In this document: positions 43,545 to 51,716 of the stretch, one piece after another | Position numbering within the stretch: position 1 is the stretch's first letter | Layout: each line of letters begins with the position of its first letter | NCBI GenBank assembly: GCA_020059465.1 | Contig: JAGVBZ010000009.1 | Coordinates: 1-64,000, forward strand | Direction: 5' to 3' | DNA: 64,000 nt | DNA from: Brevinematales bacterium | GTDB lineage: Bacteria; Spirochaetota; Brevinematia; Brevinematales; GWF1-51-8 | The notes under the pieces: model-generated | Told to the model about the DNA's origin: nothing | What the model saw: only the letters and a program-made list of their open reading frames with translations | The model's database searches: none | Position numbers and translations under genes: made by a program

Positions 43545-43983
43545 ATCGGGAGAGTTACGTCTGACTGTCCGGGTACCGGAAGGGATCGAACTGAGAACGA
43601 TGGACACGATCAGGAAGCGGATGGCCGCGAGAGTCCTGCTCCGGAATATCCTGCGTTATGCGGCGGGTGCGGTCGCGGCGCTGGCGGTGGTGCTTACCGT
43701 CTGGTTCGGCGTACTCCCTCATGACAGCACGAAGATCGTCCTGATATACGCTTACCACGGTGAAAAGAAAGTCGAGGTAGCGGGCAGTTTTAACGGGTGG
43801 GACGAACGGATCGCGATGAAGCATGACCTGAAGAATGATGTATGGACGGCGGAAATCACGGTCGAAGGGAAGGGAGTATTCGAATACCAGTTTATTGTCG
43901 ACGATGTGATCTATACCGCCGGACAGGCGGAATACAAGGTGAAGGATGAACAGGGTAACGAAGTCGGGATTATGTCCCTATAG
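43531..43983 (+). CDS. Single-pass membrane protein with CBM48-like glycogen-binding domain, putative anti-sigma factor
   Basis: 150 residues. A basic cytoplasmic segment (residues 1-40) and one transmembrane helix (about 42-62) are followed by an extracytoplasmic domain, KKVEVAGSFNGWDERIAMKH then WTAEITVEGKGVFEYQFIVD. This has the pattern of the AMPK/CBM48 glycogen-binding family, including the GSFNGW turn. It overlaps the ECF sigma gene by 14 bp, so an anti-sigma role is the natural reading, although the N-terminal part has no recognised zinc anti-sigma motif. A carbohydrate-sensing or glycan-binding domain on the outer side would be an unusual input. Confidence 0.8.
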   Translation: MEKDKSGELRLTVRVPEGIELRTMDTIRKRMAARVLLRNILRYAAGAVAALAVVLTVWFGVLPHDSTKIVLIYAYHGEKKVEVAGSFNGWDERIAMKHDLKNDVWTAEITVEGKGVFEYQFIVDDVIYTAGQAEYKVKDEQGNEVGIMSL

Positions 43984-44007
43984 AATCAGCAGTTTAGGAG
44001 GAAACAT

Positions 44008-44592
44008 ATGAAACAGGTATTAATAGCAGTATTGGCGGTTTTTATTGCCGGAATGGTATACGCGCAGGATGCGGCGGCCGAATCTGAGGCGTTTAAGGCG
44101 GCCACTCAGGAAGAGATCCAGCTTACCGCGGCGCTTTCGCAGAATATGGGCGAGGTAACCGCGTTGAAGGTGATGAACCAGCTCAAACTGAACGCGAAAT
44201 CGCAGAACCAGTATAAGGAAACCCTTCAATTCATGTACCGTTATATGAAAAAGAACGGCAACGTGAAGGACGCCGATACCGCCCTTGCGGTGGGCGAGAC
44301 CTACGCGAAGAACTGCGGGGCGATTGCGGGCACCGCGCATGAGAAACAGGTAATGATGATGAGCATGGTGCAGAAAATGGTTGCGAATCAGATGAAAAGC
44401 AAGAACGGCGGCGACGCCGTGAAGAATCAGGAAAAGATAAAGATGCAGACCCAGGCGATGATGAAGACCAAGCTCCAGGAAAAAGGGATGAGCGGAGAGG
44501 GCGCGATGTACAAGTACCAGTACCGTTACCAGTACAAATGGGCGTCCATGCAGGATATGAAAAAAGCTGTTCCGGTCACACCCAAACATTAG
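44008..44592 (+). CDS. Exported protein of unknown function, helical, Met/Gln/Lys-rich
   Basis: 194 residues with AGGAGGA before the ATG and a signal peptide ending MVYAQ (about residue 20). The mature protein is helical with a C-terminal tail rich in Met, Gln, Lys and Tyr (MYKYQYRYQYKWASMQDM). No known family. It is 24 bp behind the CBM48-type membrane protein and 9 bp before the next gene, so it belongs to the sigma-factor operon. Role not known; periplasmic location inferred. Confidence 0.7.
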   Translation: MKQVLIAVLAVFIAGMVYAQDAAAESEAFKAATQEEIQLTAALSQNMGEVTALKVMNQLKLNAKSQNQYKETLQFMYRYMKKNGNVKDADTALAVGETYAKNCGAIAGTAHEKQVMMMSMVQKMVANQMKSKNGGDAVKNQEKIKMQTQAMMKTKLQEKGMSGEGAMYKYQYRYQYKWASMQDMKKAVPVTPKH

Positions 44593-44601
44593 GATAAGAG
44601 T

Positions 44602-45261
44602 ATGATGCGAAAAATAGGAAGGATAATCCCTTTCATATTGCTCTCCATTAGTATGGCCTATGGTTATCAGGCGGAATTAGCCCCCGTTCTCAACGGATGG
44701 GGGCTTTCCCCGTCTGAAACGGCGGTGATCGAGGCGATATTCAGGGACGGTATCGAGAAGAAAGTCGAGCCGAAGGAGATGCTCGATTCGCTGAAGGAAG
44801 CGAAACTGAAAAAGTTTTCGTTCTACGACTCGTCGATCGAACTGATGAAGAAGGTCAAACTGATCGCCGAGATCGGGAGTCTCGATATTCCCTATGCCGA
44901 TGACGGCGAAATGAAGAAATACGCTTATTACCTCGGACAGATGCTGAATATTCCGCAGATGGAGAACCTTTACCGGGAGATGAAGGAGAAAAAAATGCCG
45001 AAAACACAGGTGAAATCTGTTTATGAACTGATGTTTTTTCTGAATTCCAAAGGGGTGCCTGTGTCGGAGAATTATCAGGCGGTTTATCTGATGGTCAAGA
45101 CCGGACAGGCGGGGCCGGGCGATCTCGAACAGGTAAAAAATGCCGTCCTGAAATCGGCAAATCTTAAAAAATCGCCGCCCGAAATCGTAAGTCTGATAAA
45201 AAACGGGCTTCTCAAGGGAAAAACCTTAAAAGTGATCCTGTACGAGATGGAAAAGAAATAG
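44602..45261 (+). CDS. Exported helical protein of unknown function
   Basis: 219 residues with a signal peptide (IGRIIPFILLSISMAYG). The body is helical with repeated short patterns such as GLSPSETAVIEAIFRDGIEK, VEPKEMLDSLKEAKLKKF and SPPEIVSLIKNGLLKGKTL, perhaps three copies of a related helical hairpin. Third in the operon headed by the ECF sigma factor, 10 bp before a barrel gene. No function is recognised. Start could be the second ATG at 44605. Confidence 0.7.
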   Translation: MMRKIGRIIPFILLSISMAYGYQAELAPVLNGWGLSPSETAVIEAIFRDGIEKKVEPKEMLDSLKEAKLKKFSFYDSSIELMKKVKLIAEIGSLDIPYADDGEMKKYAYYLGQMLNIPQMENLYREMKEKKMPKTQVKSVYELMFFLNSKGVPVSENYQAVYLMVKTGQAGPGDLEQVKNAVLKSANLKKSPPEIVSLIKNGLLKGKTLKVILYEMEKK

Positions 45262-45271
45262 GAGGACCTAT

Positions 45272-46273
45272 ATGAAAGGGAAAATAATTATTATCGGGTT
45301 AATACTCGGTTCGCTGATAGGGGCCAACGTTTTATGGGGCGAATCGTTTTTCTTTAAGGCGGGGGCCGGAGCGGGGTACGATTCGAACCTTTTCTCCGAC
45401 CGTGACGCGATCGCCGGGATAATGGGCACGTTAAAAATACAGGGCGAGGGAATATTCGGGGAGGAACCGCTCCAGTTCTACGGGGGACTCGACCTATACG
45501 CCGAATTGAACCAGTACTATACGTTGCTTGACGGGAAGGCCGGCGCCGGGCTGATCATCAAACCGAATATCTACAGCATAATCAAAGCGGTCGGCTCCTA
45601 CCAATACTATATGAATGTTTTCGGCGCCGTGGAGGCGATGGCCGAGTTCAAGGGCGACCTGACGCCCGGACTGACAGGCGGGGTGAAGTACGAGCTTAGG
45701 TCGCAGGGCTCGCTTTCCGGCTCCACAAACGAAACTTATATCAATCACGGCTTCAAAGCGGGGGTGTTTTTCGATATTACCGATTTCCTGCTGGCCGATA
45801 TCAGTGTGAACGGCGGACTGCGGACATATACCGAGGTGATACCGTCGGCGCCCCTCGGGAATAATATGATCGGCGGGACTGCGGCGTTTATCCTGATCCC
45901 CGACTATAACACCGATATAAAGGCGGGGTATTCGTTCGCGAATTACAGTTCTTCGCGGGGCGGGCTGACCGTGTTTTCCACTACCAATATGCTGTACACC
46001 TATAATAACGCGACCCTGCATTCTGTGTTCGCGGAATTGGATTTCGAGATTTCGCTGGAATGGTCGGTTTCGCTTCTGGGAAGGGTCGATTTTATTTATC
46101 TTCCCGACGCCGCGAAAAGCGAGACCGCATACATCGCAGGGATACGGACGGATATATTTATCGACCCGTCGGTGAAGCTGGAAATCCCTGTGGTATTCTC
46201 CGGCCTTGCGAGCGAGGTCGCCGAGAACTACAATAAGCTTCGGGTGAATTTCGATATTAATTTCCTTCTATAA
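45272..46273 (+). CDS. Outer-membrane beta-barrel protein
   Basis: 333 residues. AGGAGG before the ATG and a signal peptide ending LWGES. Many amphipathic strands with aromatic girdles follow, for example FFFKAGAGAGYDSNLFSD at the mature N-terminus (a pattern of barrel proteins with a GYDSN start) and a final strand LRVNFDINFLL. It is the last gene of the sigma/CBM48 operon and is followed by a terminator. It could be a porin or an exporter barrel; no specific family is assigned. Confidence 0.75.
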   Translation: MKGKIIIIGLILGSLIGANVLWGESFFFKAGAGAGYDSNLFSDRDAIAGIMGTLKIQGEGIFGEEPLQFYGGLDLYAELNQYYTLLDGKAGAGLIIKPNIYSIIKAVGSYQYYMNVFGAVEAMAEFKGDLTPGLTGGVKYELRSQGSLSGSTNETYINHGFKAGVFFDITDFLLADISVNGGLRTYTEVIPSAPLGNNMIGGTAAFILIPDYNTDIKAGYSFANYSSSRGGLTVFSTTNMLYTYNNATLHSVFAELDFEISLEWSVSLLGRVDFIYLPDAAKSETAYIAGIRTDIFIDPSVKLEIPVVFSGLASEVAENYNKLRVNFDINFLL

Positions 46274-46294
46274 ATAAAACCCACCCCAGATATA

Positions 46295-46334
46295 GAACCC
46301 CCTCCGGCGAATCTTTGCGAAGGGGGTTTCTATT
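46295..46334 (+). terminator. Rho-independent terminator of the ECF sigma operon
   Basis: GAACCCCCT...AGGGGGTTTC with an 18-nt inner loop that can pair further, followed by TATTATATA. 21 bp after the barrel gene stop. Confidence 0.75.
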
Positions 46335-46449
46335 ATATATTTAACTTTTATTACTTGCATAGCCGAATGGTGACACTTGACACGGTCATACACAAATGCA
46401 ATCGTCATACCGTTTGCTCTGTATTCGAAGCCCCCTCAGCGTTCCGTAA

Positions 46450-47025
46450 TTAAACCCTGAGCGATCCGCGGAATGCCCTGACACTGTAGTAGGATGGCGC
46501 GCTGTTGTGATATACGAAGACACTGCCGTAGCGGCGGTCTGCAAAGAGGGCTCCGCCGAGTTTTCTGATACCGGAGGGTGTTTTTACCCAACTCGACGTC
46601 TTGGTATCGAATTCCCCCAATTTCTGCAATTTCCTGTATTCTTCCTCCGTTAAAAGGTCGACACCCATGCCGGCCGCCATATCAACCGCGTTATTCTCTG
46701 GTCTAAATTTTTTCCTGGATTCCATTCCTTCCCTGTCGTAGCAGACATTTCTGCGGCCTGCGGGACTCTCCGCTGAACAATCATAAAAAATGTATTCGCC
46801 TTCCCTTTCATCAAATCCGACTACATCCGGTTCACCACCGGTTCTTTCCATTTCATTCAGCGACCACAGTTTTTCAGAATTAGCCCCAAGCTTTAATTGC
46901 ACCTCATCCCATTCGATTCCTTTATGACGGTTCATATTATTCTCAAACCGGGCTTTCAGCGTCTTGAGCAGTTTTTCACTTTGTTCCGCCGGTACCTTTT
47001 TTTGTTTGCTGTTTATTTTGCTCAT
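46450..47025 (-). CDS. DUF4256 family protein
   Basis: 191 residues. Conserved blocks of this uncharacterised family are visible: TLKARFENNMNRHKGIEWDE, GGEPDVVGFDEREGEYIFYD, NAVDMAAGMGVDLLTEEEYR and GGALFADRRYGSVFVYHN. It has no signal peptide and is presumably cytosolic. No function is established for the family. It is monocistronic and divergent from the hydrolase gene that follows on the right. The ribosome site is weak. Confidence 0.88.
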   Translation of the reverse strand: MSKINSKQKKVPAEQSEKLLKTLKARFENNMNRHKGIEWDEVQLKLGANSEKLWSLNEMERTGGEPDVVGFDEREGEYIFYDCSAESPAGRRNVCYDREGMESRKKFRPENNAVDMAAGMGVDLLTEEEYRKLQKLGEFDTKTSSWVKTPSGIRKLGGALFADRRYGSVFVYHNSAPSYYSVRAFRGSLRV

Positions 47026-47251
47026 CTGGTTTTATCACCCCCATTGAATTTTTGAACCTTTTTCAGAACCTCGGATTCATTTTAATTCAATGGAAAATCC
47101 GAGTCAATAGTTTTGTGCGATAATATGAAATCAGATTTTTCGAACCCCCTTTTTACACGGAATGACAGGGACACCCGGCAGATAAATGTTTTACATATGG
47201 ACATTTCGAGGGAAAAATCTTATAATATGTGAAATAAAATTGGGTGTGTAT

Positions 47252-48223
47252 GTGAAGGATAACGAGCGGGGGCAGAGCGTAATAGGGCATGCGCTCTTCT
47301 GGTTTCTGATAGCGGCGGCACTGATCTCGGGTCTCGTTGCGTATAACGAGGCGCCGTTTCTATACTGGGAATCGAATAATTACCGCGAATCGGACATGAC
47401 CAAACTGATGGACGAACGCGCCGCGCCGATTTGGTCGATTCAGGGCAATAAAAAAGCGGTGCTGTTCATACACGGGTTTGCCGGTTCTCCAGCCACATTC
47501 AGGGACTACGCGGCGCTTGCGATTGACGAGGATTATGACGTATTCGTGCCGCTCCTGCCGGGGATGGGCACGGTTCCGGCGGATATGTACGACCAGAGTT
47601 TTTCCGGTTGGTACCGTTATATTCAGGAAATCTACCTGAAGTACCGCAAAAATTATAAGGAATTTTATATTGTCGGGATGTCGATGGGCGGGTCGCTCGC
47701 GCTGAAGCTTGCCGAAAACTTCGAGGCCGCGAAAACCCCTTTGCTTGCTCCCACGGGCATCGCTGTGATTTCTACTCCTGTATTTATCAATAATATATTC
47801 GAGTATGGAATTATTGTTCATCCCGCCGCTTATGTCTGCCGCATCATCTCTCTTTTCACAAACGAGATCGACGGAGATTACTCGATCTACGGCGAGGGCG
47901 GCGCGGATGTGCGGGAATGGCTGGGTTATAACGGGGTATTTCCGAGGCAGATCCAGTCGATAAAAATCGGGCTGAAACGTCTCAAGGACGACCTTGCAAA
48001 GATCGCTGTCCCGGTATATATGGCGCACGCTGTCGGTGATAAGGTTGTGCATTATCTGAATATGGATTATATCGATAAGCATATTTCATCGAAACTCAAA
48101 CAGGTTCGGGTTTTCGATCTGGGCGGCGCGCCCCATAAACAGCATCTGCTGGTTCTGCTCGACGACACCCGCGAGATAATCTATAGCGAGATGATGGAGT
48201 TTTTCAGGAATATCCCTAAGTAA
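47252..48223 (+). CDS. Membrane-anchored alpha/beta hydrolase (esterase/lipase-like)
   Basis: About 323 residues from the GTG at 47252; an in-frame ATG at 47186 would add 22. One N-terminal hydrophobic anchor (ALFWFLIAAALISGLVA) precedes an alpha/beta-hydrolase domain with AVLFIHGFAGSPATFRDYA (oxyanion HG), the nucleophile elbow GMSMGGSLAL, an acidic residue in VGDKVVHYLN and a C-terminal histidine in APHKQHLLVLLD. This resembles monoacylglycerol lipase/carboxylesterase families. It is followed 10 bp later by a CapA-like lipoprotein gene, so an envelope role is likely. The substrate is unknown. Confidence 0.85.
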   Translation: MKDNERGQSVIGHALFWFLIAAALISGLVAYNEAPFLYWESNNYRESDMTKLMDERAAPIWSIQGNKKAVLFIHGFAGSPATFRDYAALAIDEDYDVFVPLLPGMGTVPADMYDQSFSGWYRYIQEIYLKYRKNYKEFYIVGMSMGGSLALKLAENFEAAKTPLLAPTGIAVISTPVFINNIFEYGIIVHPAAYVCRIISLFTNEIDGDYSIYGEGGADVREWLGYNGVFPRQIQSIKIGLKRLKDDLAKIAVPVYMAHAVGDKVVHYLNMDYIDKHISSKLKQVRVFDLGGAPHKQHLLVLLDDTREIIYSEMMEFFRNIPK

Positions 48224-48233
48224 GGACTTACCA

Positions 48234-49301
48234 ATGAACGCCTTCCGTATAATAATCATTTCAGTAGTTTCCATAATTTCGCTCGCCGGGTGCGGGGAAA
48301 AATCGCCTGCCGGCGAAACATCGATAGTAATCGCTTTCGCGGGCGATACGTTTTTTGACAGGCGGCTCCTCCCGGGATTTAAGAACGGTGGCGATCTCTT
48401 CCGCGACGTGCGCATCGCTGTGGCGGACTCCGACTTCTTTATCGTCAATCTTGAGACCCCGATATCCTCGGGCGGTACGCCGTACGATAAACCGTTCGTA
48501 TTCCGCGCGAGTCCCGATAAGGCGGAGTTGCTCACCAACGCCGGGATAAACGTGGTTGCGCTCGCGAATAATCATATGATGGACTACGGCCTGAAGGCGT
48601 TGATAGATACAAGGGATATTCTTTCCAAACACGGGATAGCGTATACCGGCGCAGGAACTAACCTCGCGCATGCCTCGATGCCTGTCATTCTGGAGAAGAA
48701 CGGCATCAGGATCGGGTTCCTTTCGTTCGGGCTGAACGGCCCCCTCGACCTGATGGACGCCACACCCAAACGGGAAGGGACTGCGCCGATCCATCTCAGC
48801 AATATCCTGCCTATTCTTAAAGCGCTCCGTCCGCAGGTCGATTTTCTCATTGTCGCGCTGCATGACGGCGAGGAGTATTTCGAGGTGCCTATTCTGCGGG
48901 TGCTGACGAATTACCGCGCGATTATCGACGCGGGGGCTGATCTGATAATCGGGCATCACCCGCACATCCTCGAGGGAATCGAGAAACGCCCGAACGGGGT
49001 GATTTTCTACAGTATGGGAAATCTCCTGTTCGACCAGAAATACGCGGCCACAGTACAGACGATGATCGGAAAGGTCAAGCTGACCAAGAAAGCGCAGAAA
49101 ATTACCGCGGAGTACTCGATTATTCCGCTGATCCGGAACACGGCGACTTTCATACCCGAGTTTGCGAAGGAGAAAAACGCCCTCGCGGTCGTCAGCCAAC
49201 TAAAAAAGATCAGCGTTCCGTTAGGGGGGATGCAGCCCGTATTTCAGAAACTGACCAATCAAAAATATATTGTCTATAGTGTGACATGGACAAACGGATA
49301 A
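48234..49301 (+). CDS. CapA-family (PGA_cap) lipoprotein, copy 1
   Basis: 355 residues. The signal peptide ends in lipobox SLAGC. The metallophosphatase-like CapA domain follows: VIAFAGDTFFDRRLLPGF, FFIVNLETPIS, VVALANNHMMDYGLKALIDT, LIIGHHPHILEGIEKRPNGV and IFYSMGNLLFD. The family is named for poly-gamma-glutamate capsule genes, but many members act elsewhere and the reaction is unproven. No other capsule genes (pgsB/C) are near. A second member at 53.4 kb shares the layout. The next gene starts 12 bp after the stop. Confidence 0.92.
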   Translation: MNAFRIIIISVVSIISLAGCGEKSPAGETSIVIAFAGDTFFDRRLLPGFKNGGDLFRDVRIAVADSDFFIVNLETPISSGGTPYDKPFVFRASPDKAELLTNAGINVVALANNHMMDYGLKALIDTRDILSKHGIAYTGAGTNLAHASMPVILEKNGIRIGFLSFGLNGPLDLMDATPKREGTAPIHLSNILPILKALRPQVDFLIVALHDGEEYFEVPILRVLTNYRAIIDAGADLIIGHHPHILEGIEKRPNGVIFYSMGNLLFDQKYAATVQTMIGKVKLTKKAQKITAEYSIIPLIRNTATFIPEFAKEKNALAVVSQLKKISVPLGGMQPVFQKLTNQKYIVYSVTWTNG

Positions 49302-49312
49302 AGGGGGAGGGA

Positions 49313-49840
49313 ATGAAAGTCCGGCTATTGATTATAATTTTATCGGTTATCTCCGCCTGCGGGCTGTTCCGGCAGACATTCTCCGGGCGTCTGGACGAAG
49401 CGAAGAATAACGGAAAAATCGCGGAGGTTTTCTACGGACTTTACGCGGGCGCGTCTCAACCGGCGGATATGTTTATCAAAAGGCTGGAGGAGATCAACTC
49501 GGCCGATACGGCGGCGTTTATCTATCACGGATGGTATGCGGCGTCGCGGAGCACGCTGAAGGATTTCGGGAAGCGTCTTGCCGAGGCAGAAGTGTCCGGC
49601 GCGATGAGTCCGGAATATTTCGGGGCGTACGCTGGATCGACGTGGAGTCTTGAGCAGTTTATGGAGCGGATCGCGGCGGTTTCTGCCGAAAGCGGGATAC
49701 CTGTAAACGATCGTATCTATTTCGCCGCGGGCTATTATTCGATCCAGGAATTCTCCGCGCGGTATGAAAAGATAAAAAAGGATGGAAATTGCCCAGCGCA
49801 GTACCTCGGCGCGTGCGCGGCAGGCGTGTGGGAATGGTGA
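49313..49840 (+). CDS. Repeat lipoprotein of unknown function
   Basis: 175 residues from the ATG at 49313 (GGGGGAGGG upstream). The lipobox is VISAC. The body is built of about four 30-36-residue repeats: YGLYAGASQPADMFIKRLEE, YHGWYAASRSTLKDFGKRLA, YFGAYAGSTWSLEQFMERIA and YFAAGYYSIQEFSARYEKI. The repeat resembles a helical solenoid unit with aromatic-glycine turns. Not assigned to a known family. It is probably cotranscribed with the CapA-like and hydrolase genes upstream. The 300 bp after it (49841-50145) are AT-rich and hold no gene, only the promoter of the next one. Confidence 0.75.
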   Translation: MKVRLLIIILSVISACGLFRQTFSGRLDEAKNNGKIAEVFYGLYAGASQPADMFIKRLEEINSADTAAFIYHGWYAASRSTLKDFGKRLAEAEVSGAMSPEYFGAYAGSTWSLEQFMERIAAVSAESGIPVNDRIYFAAGYYSIQEFSARYEKIKKDGNCPAQYLGACAAGVWEW

Positions 49841-50065
49841 TATACAGGATTGATTACAAGATTCTTTTGAATAGGCGAAGCCCGCAGATTCTGGTTTCCA
49901 ATTCCCGCAAAGTTATATCGTTTTTATATCAAAGATCACCCGTCCGTGCAGAAAAACATCAGAAACCCTCCGGGCATCTATAGGCCGATATCAGGCATGT
50001 CAGTATATAATAACAAAATAAATAAACAACAGTATATTAAAGAACAAAAATATATAATAATAAAC

Positions 50066-50094
50066 TTGATACGTGTGGAAATGTGTGCTATATT
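50066..50094 (+). promoter_or_regulatory. Promoter of the beta-helix lipoprotein gene
   Basis: TTGATA at 50066-50071 and TATATT at 50089-50094 with a 17-bp spacer. A second TATAAT lies at 50100-50105 without a matching upstream box. Confidence 0.65.
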
Positions 50095-50145
50095 ACTCGA
50101 TATAATATTTATACTTGCGTAAAAACTATTACAACAGGAGGATAT

Positions 50146-51228
50146 ATGAAGAACAAGTTTTTTCTGTTTTTGCTATTTTGGGGGATGCTTGCGTTATCGG
50201 GATGCGATCTGCTAAACCCCGCAGGGACGAATGATGGCGACGAAGAGGCTGTTTTGCCGTATGTAAAGATTACACAGAACATCACTGCAAACACGGTGTT
50301 TTTATCCAACAAAACATATTATATCGAAAGCGGCGTGTATGTGGATAACAATTCCGTACTGACCATTCAGGCCGGTGCGGTTATCAAATTCAACGCGGGA
50401 GGCTGGATGGAAACCACAGCCGGTTCGGAGATTCACGCTGACGGCACAGTATCGAACCGGATCGTGTTTACGTCAGCGAATGATAACTCGGTAGGCATTG
50501 CGGTTGCCACCGGTACACCGACTCCCGGTTACTGGGCTGAGATCAGGATGAATAACAGCACCGGTACGCGCTTCAAATTCTGCGATTTTAAGTATGGCGG
50601 AAACGGCTCGTATAATATGCTCTATCTCGGGAATCAGATCGTATCCGTCGACAGCTGCCGCTTCATGTATAATAATAATTATGCCCTCGATGCGAGCGAA
50701 CAGCCCGCCGGAGCGGTGATAAAAAACAACCTTTTTGCATGGAACCAAAAGCCTATCCATATTTCGACCAAGTTAAGTATCCATGATACGAATTTAAACG
50801 TATTTGTCAGCAACTCCATGAACGCGATTTTTGTCAACGGTGAGCACATTAACGGTTCGGTCACATGGGGTGTGACCAGCGTCAGTTTCCTGATCGGTTC
50901 CGGACAGGGCTTCTATGTTCAGCAGCCCTCCGGATTATTAAGAATTCTTAATGGAGTTGTAGTGAAGTTAACCGGCGGATCGTGGATTGGTTTCGAAGGC
51001 GGGGTGAATAATCTTAGGGTCGGATCGAATGTCTATTTCACCGACTGGCGGGATGACGAGCACGGCGGCGATTCCAACGGAGACGGGTCGTTGACATCCC
51101 CCGCTGCGGGCGCATGGGACGGATTATATAATAATACAACAGGGATATATGTAATGAATACAAACCAAATATTATTTGATAGCGACCAATCAGGGAATGA
51201 AACAAATTTCACTTTCTTAGCTCCGTAA
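50146..51228 (+). CDS. Lipoprotein with right-handed parallel beta-helix-like body
   Basis: 360 residues. CAGGAGG lies before the ATG. The signal peptide has lipobox ALSGC, followed by an Ala/Asp/Glu linker. The body has strand-turn repeats with LTIQAGAVIKFNAGGWMETT, AGSEIHADGTVSNRIVFTSA and FKFCDFKYGGNGSYNMLYLG, typical of parallel beta-helix surface proteins. A late repeat LRILNGVVVKLTGGSWIGF echoes the first. No catalytic site is evident. It has its own promoter and a strong terminator, so it is monocistronic. Likely surface exposed. Confidence 0.8.
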   Translation: MKNKFFLFLLFWGMLALSGCDLLNPAGTNDGDEEAVLPYVKITQNITANTVFLSNKTYYIESGVYVDNNSVLTIQAGAVIKFNAGGWMETTAGSEIHADGTVSNRIVFTSANDNSVGIAVATGTPTPGYWAEIRMNNSTGTRFKFCDFKYGGNGSYNMLYLGNQIVSVDSCRFMYNNNYALDASEQPAGAVIKNNLFAWNQKPIHISTKLSIHDTNLNVFVSNSMNAIFVNGEHINGSVTWGVTSVSFLIGSGQGFYVQQPSGLLRILNGVVVKLTGGSWIGFEGGVNNLRVGSNVYFTDWRDDEHGGDSNGDGSLTSPAAGAWDGLYNNTTGIYVMNTNQILFDSDQSGNETNFTFLAP

Positions 51229-51241
51229 TAATATCTAAAAT

Positions 51242-51273
51242 AAAAAAAGGCCGCTCGATGCGGCCTTTTTTTA
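51242..51273. terminator. Bidirectional rho-independent terminator
   Basis: AAAAAAAGGCCG-CTCGATG-CGGCCTTTTTTT: a strong stem with A-tract and T-tract on the two sides. It sits between the convergent beta-helix lipoprotein and GNAT genes. Confidence 0.92.
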
Positions 51274-51293
51274 TGTGTCGGCGATTTCTGATA

Positions 51294-51707
51294 TTACTCC
51301 ATCCGCATGCGGATGAGACGGTCTTTAAACCCCACACTCCGGTAGAATTCGATAGCGGCGGTGTTCCACACCAATACCTCTAGGTCGAAGCTCCCGGTAT
51401 TCATCGTTTCCTTCAGCAGGCGTATCCCCTCGGAACCGTATCCTTTCCGGCGGGATTCCCGGCGGATAAAAAATTGGCGGATATAAAGCGGTTCCTCGTT
51501 CAGGTTTATCAGGGCATATCCCGCTGTCTCGCCCGCCTCGATAAAAAGGTATACCGCATACCCGGAGTTCTCGTTGAGAAACCCCCTCATCCGTTCGACG
51601 ATCTCGCCGTCGGTCATGTAGTTATCGATCTGCTCGTCCTCGCGGAGTTCCTTGTTCATGCGGGCGAGGAGGTCGAGGGATTCGACGCCGGCTTTTTGGA
51701 TATTCAT
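51294..51707 (-). CDS. GNAT-family N-acetyltransferase (short)
   Basis: 137 residues. The acetyl-CoA loop is REESRRKGYGSEG-like (FFIRRESRRKGYGSEGIRLL), followed by LEVLVWNTAAIEFYRSVGF, the usual motif B region. The protein acceptor is unknown. It starts 9 bp after the stop of the lipoprotein gene on the same strand, with a weak ribosome site, so it probably depends on that transcript. It is not closely similar to the GNAT pair at 31.4-32.5 kb. Confidence 0.88.
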   Translation of the reverse strand: MNIQKAGVESLDLLARMNKELREDEQIDNYMTDGEIVERMRGFLNENSGYAVYLFIEAGETAGYALINLNEEPLYIRQFFIRRESRRKGYGSEGIRLLKETMNTGSFDLEVLVWNTAAIEFYRSVGFKDRLIRMRME

Positions 51708-51716
51708 GGCGATTTA

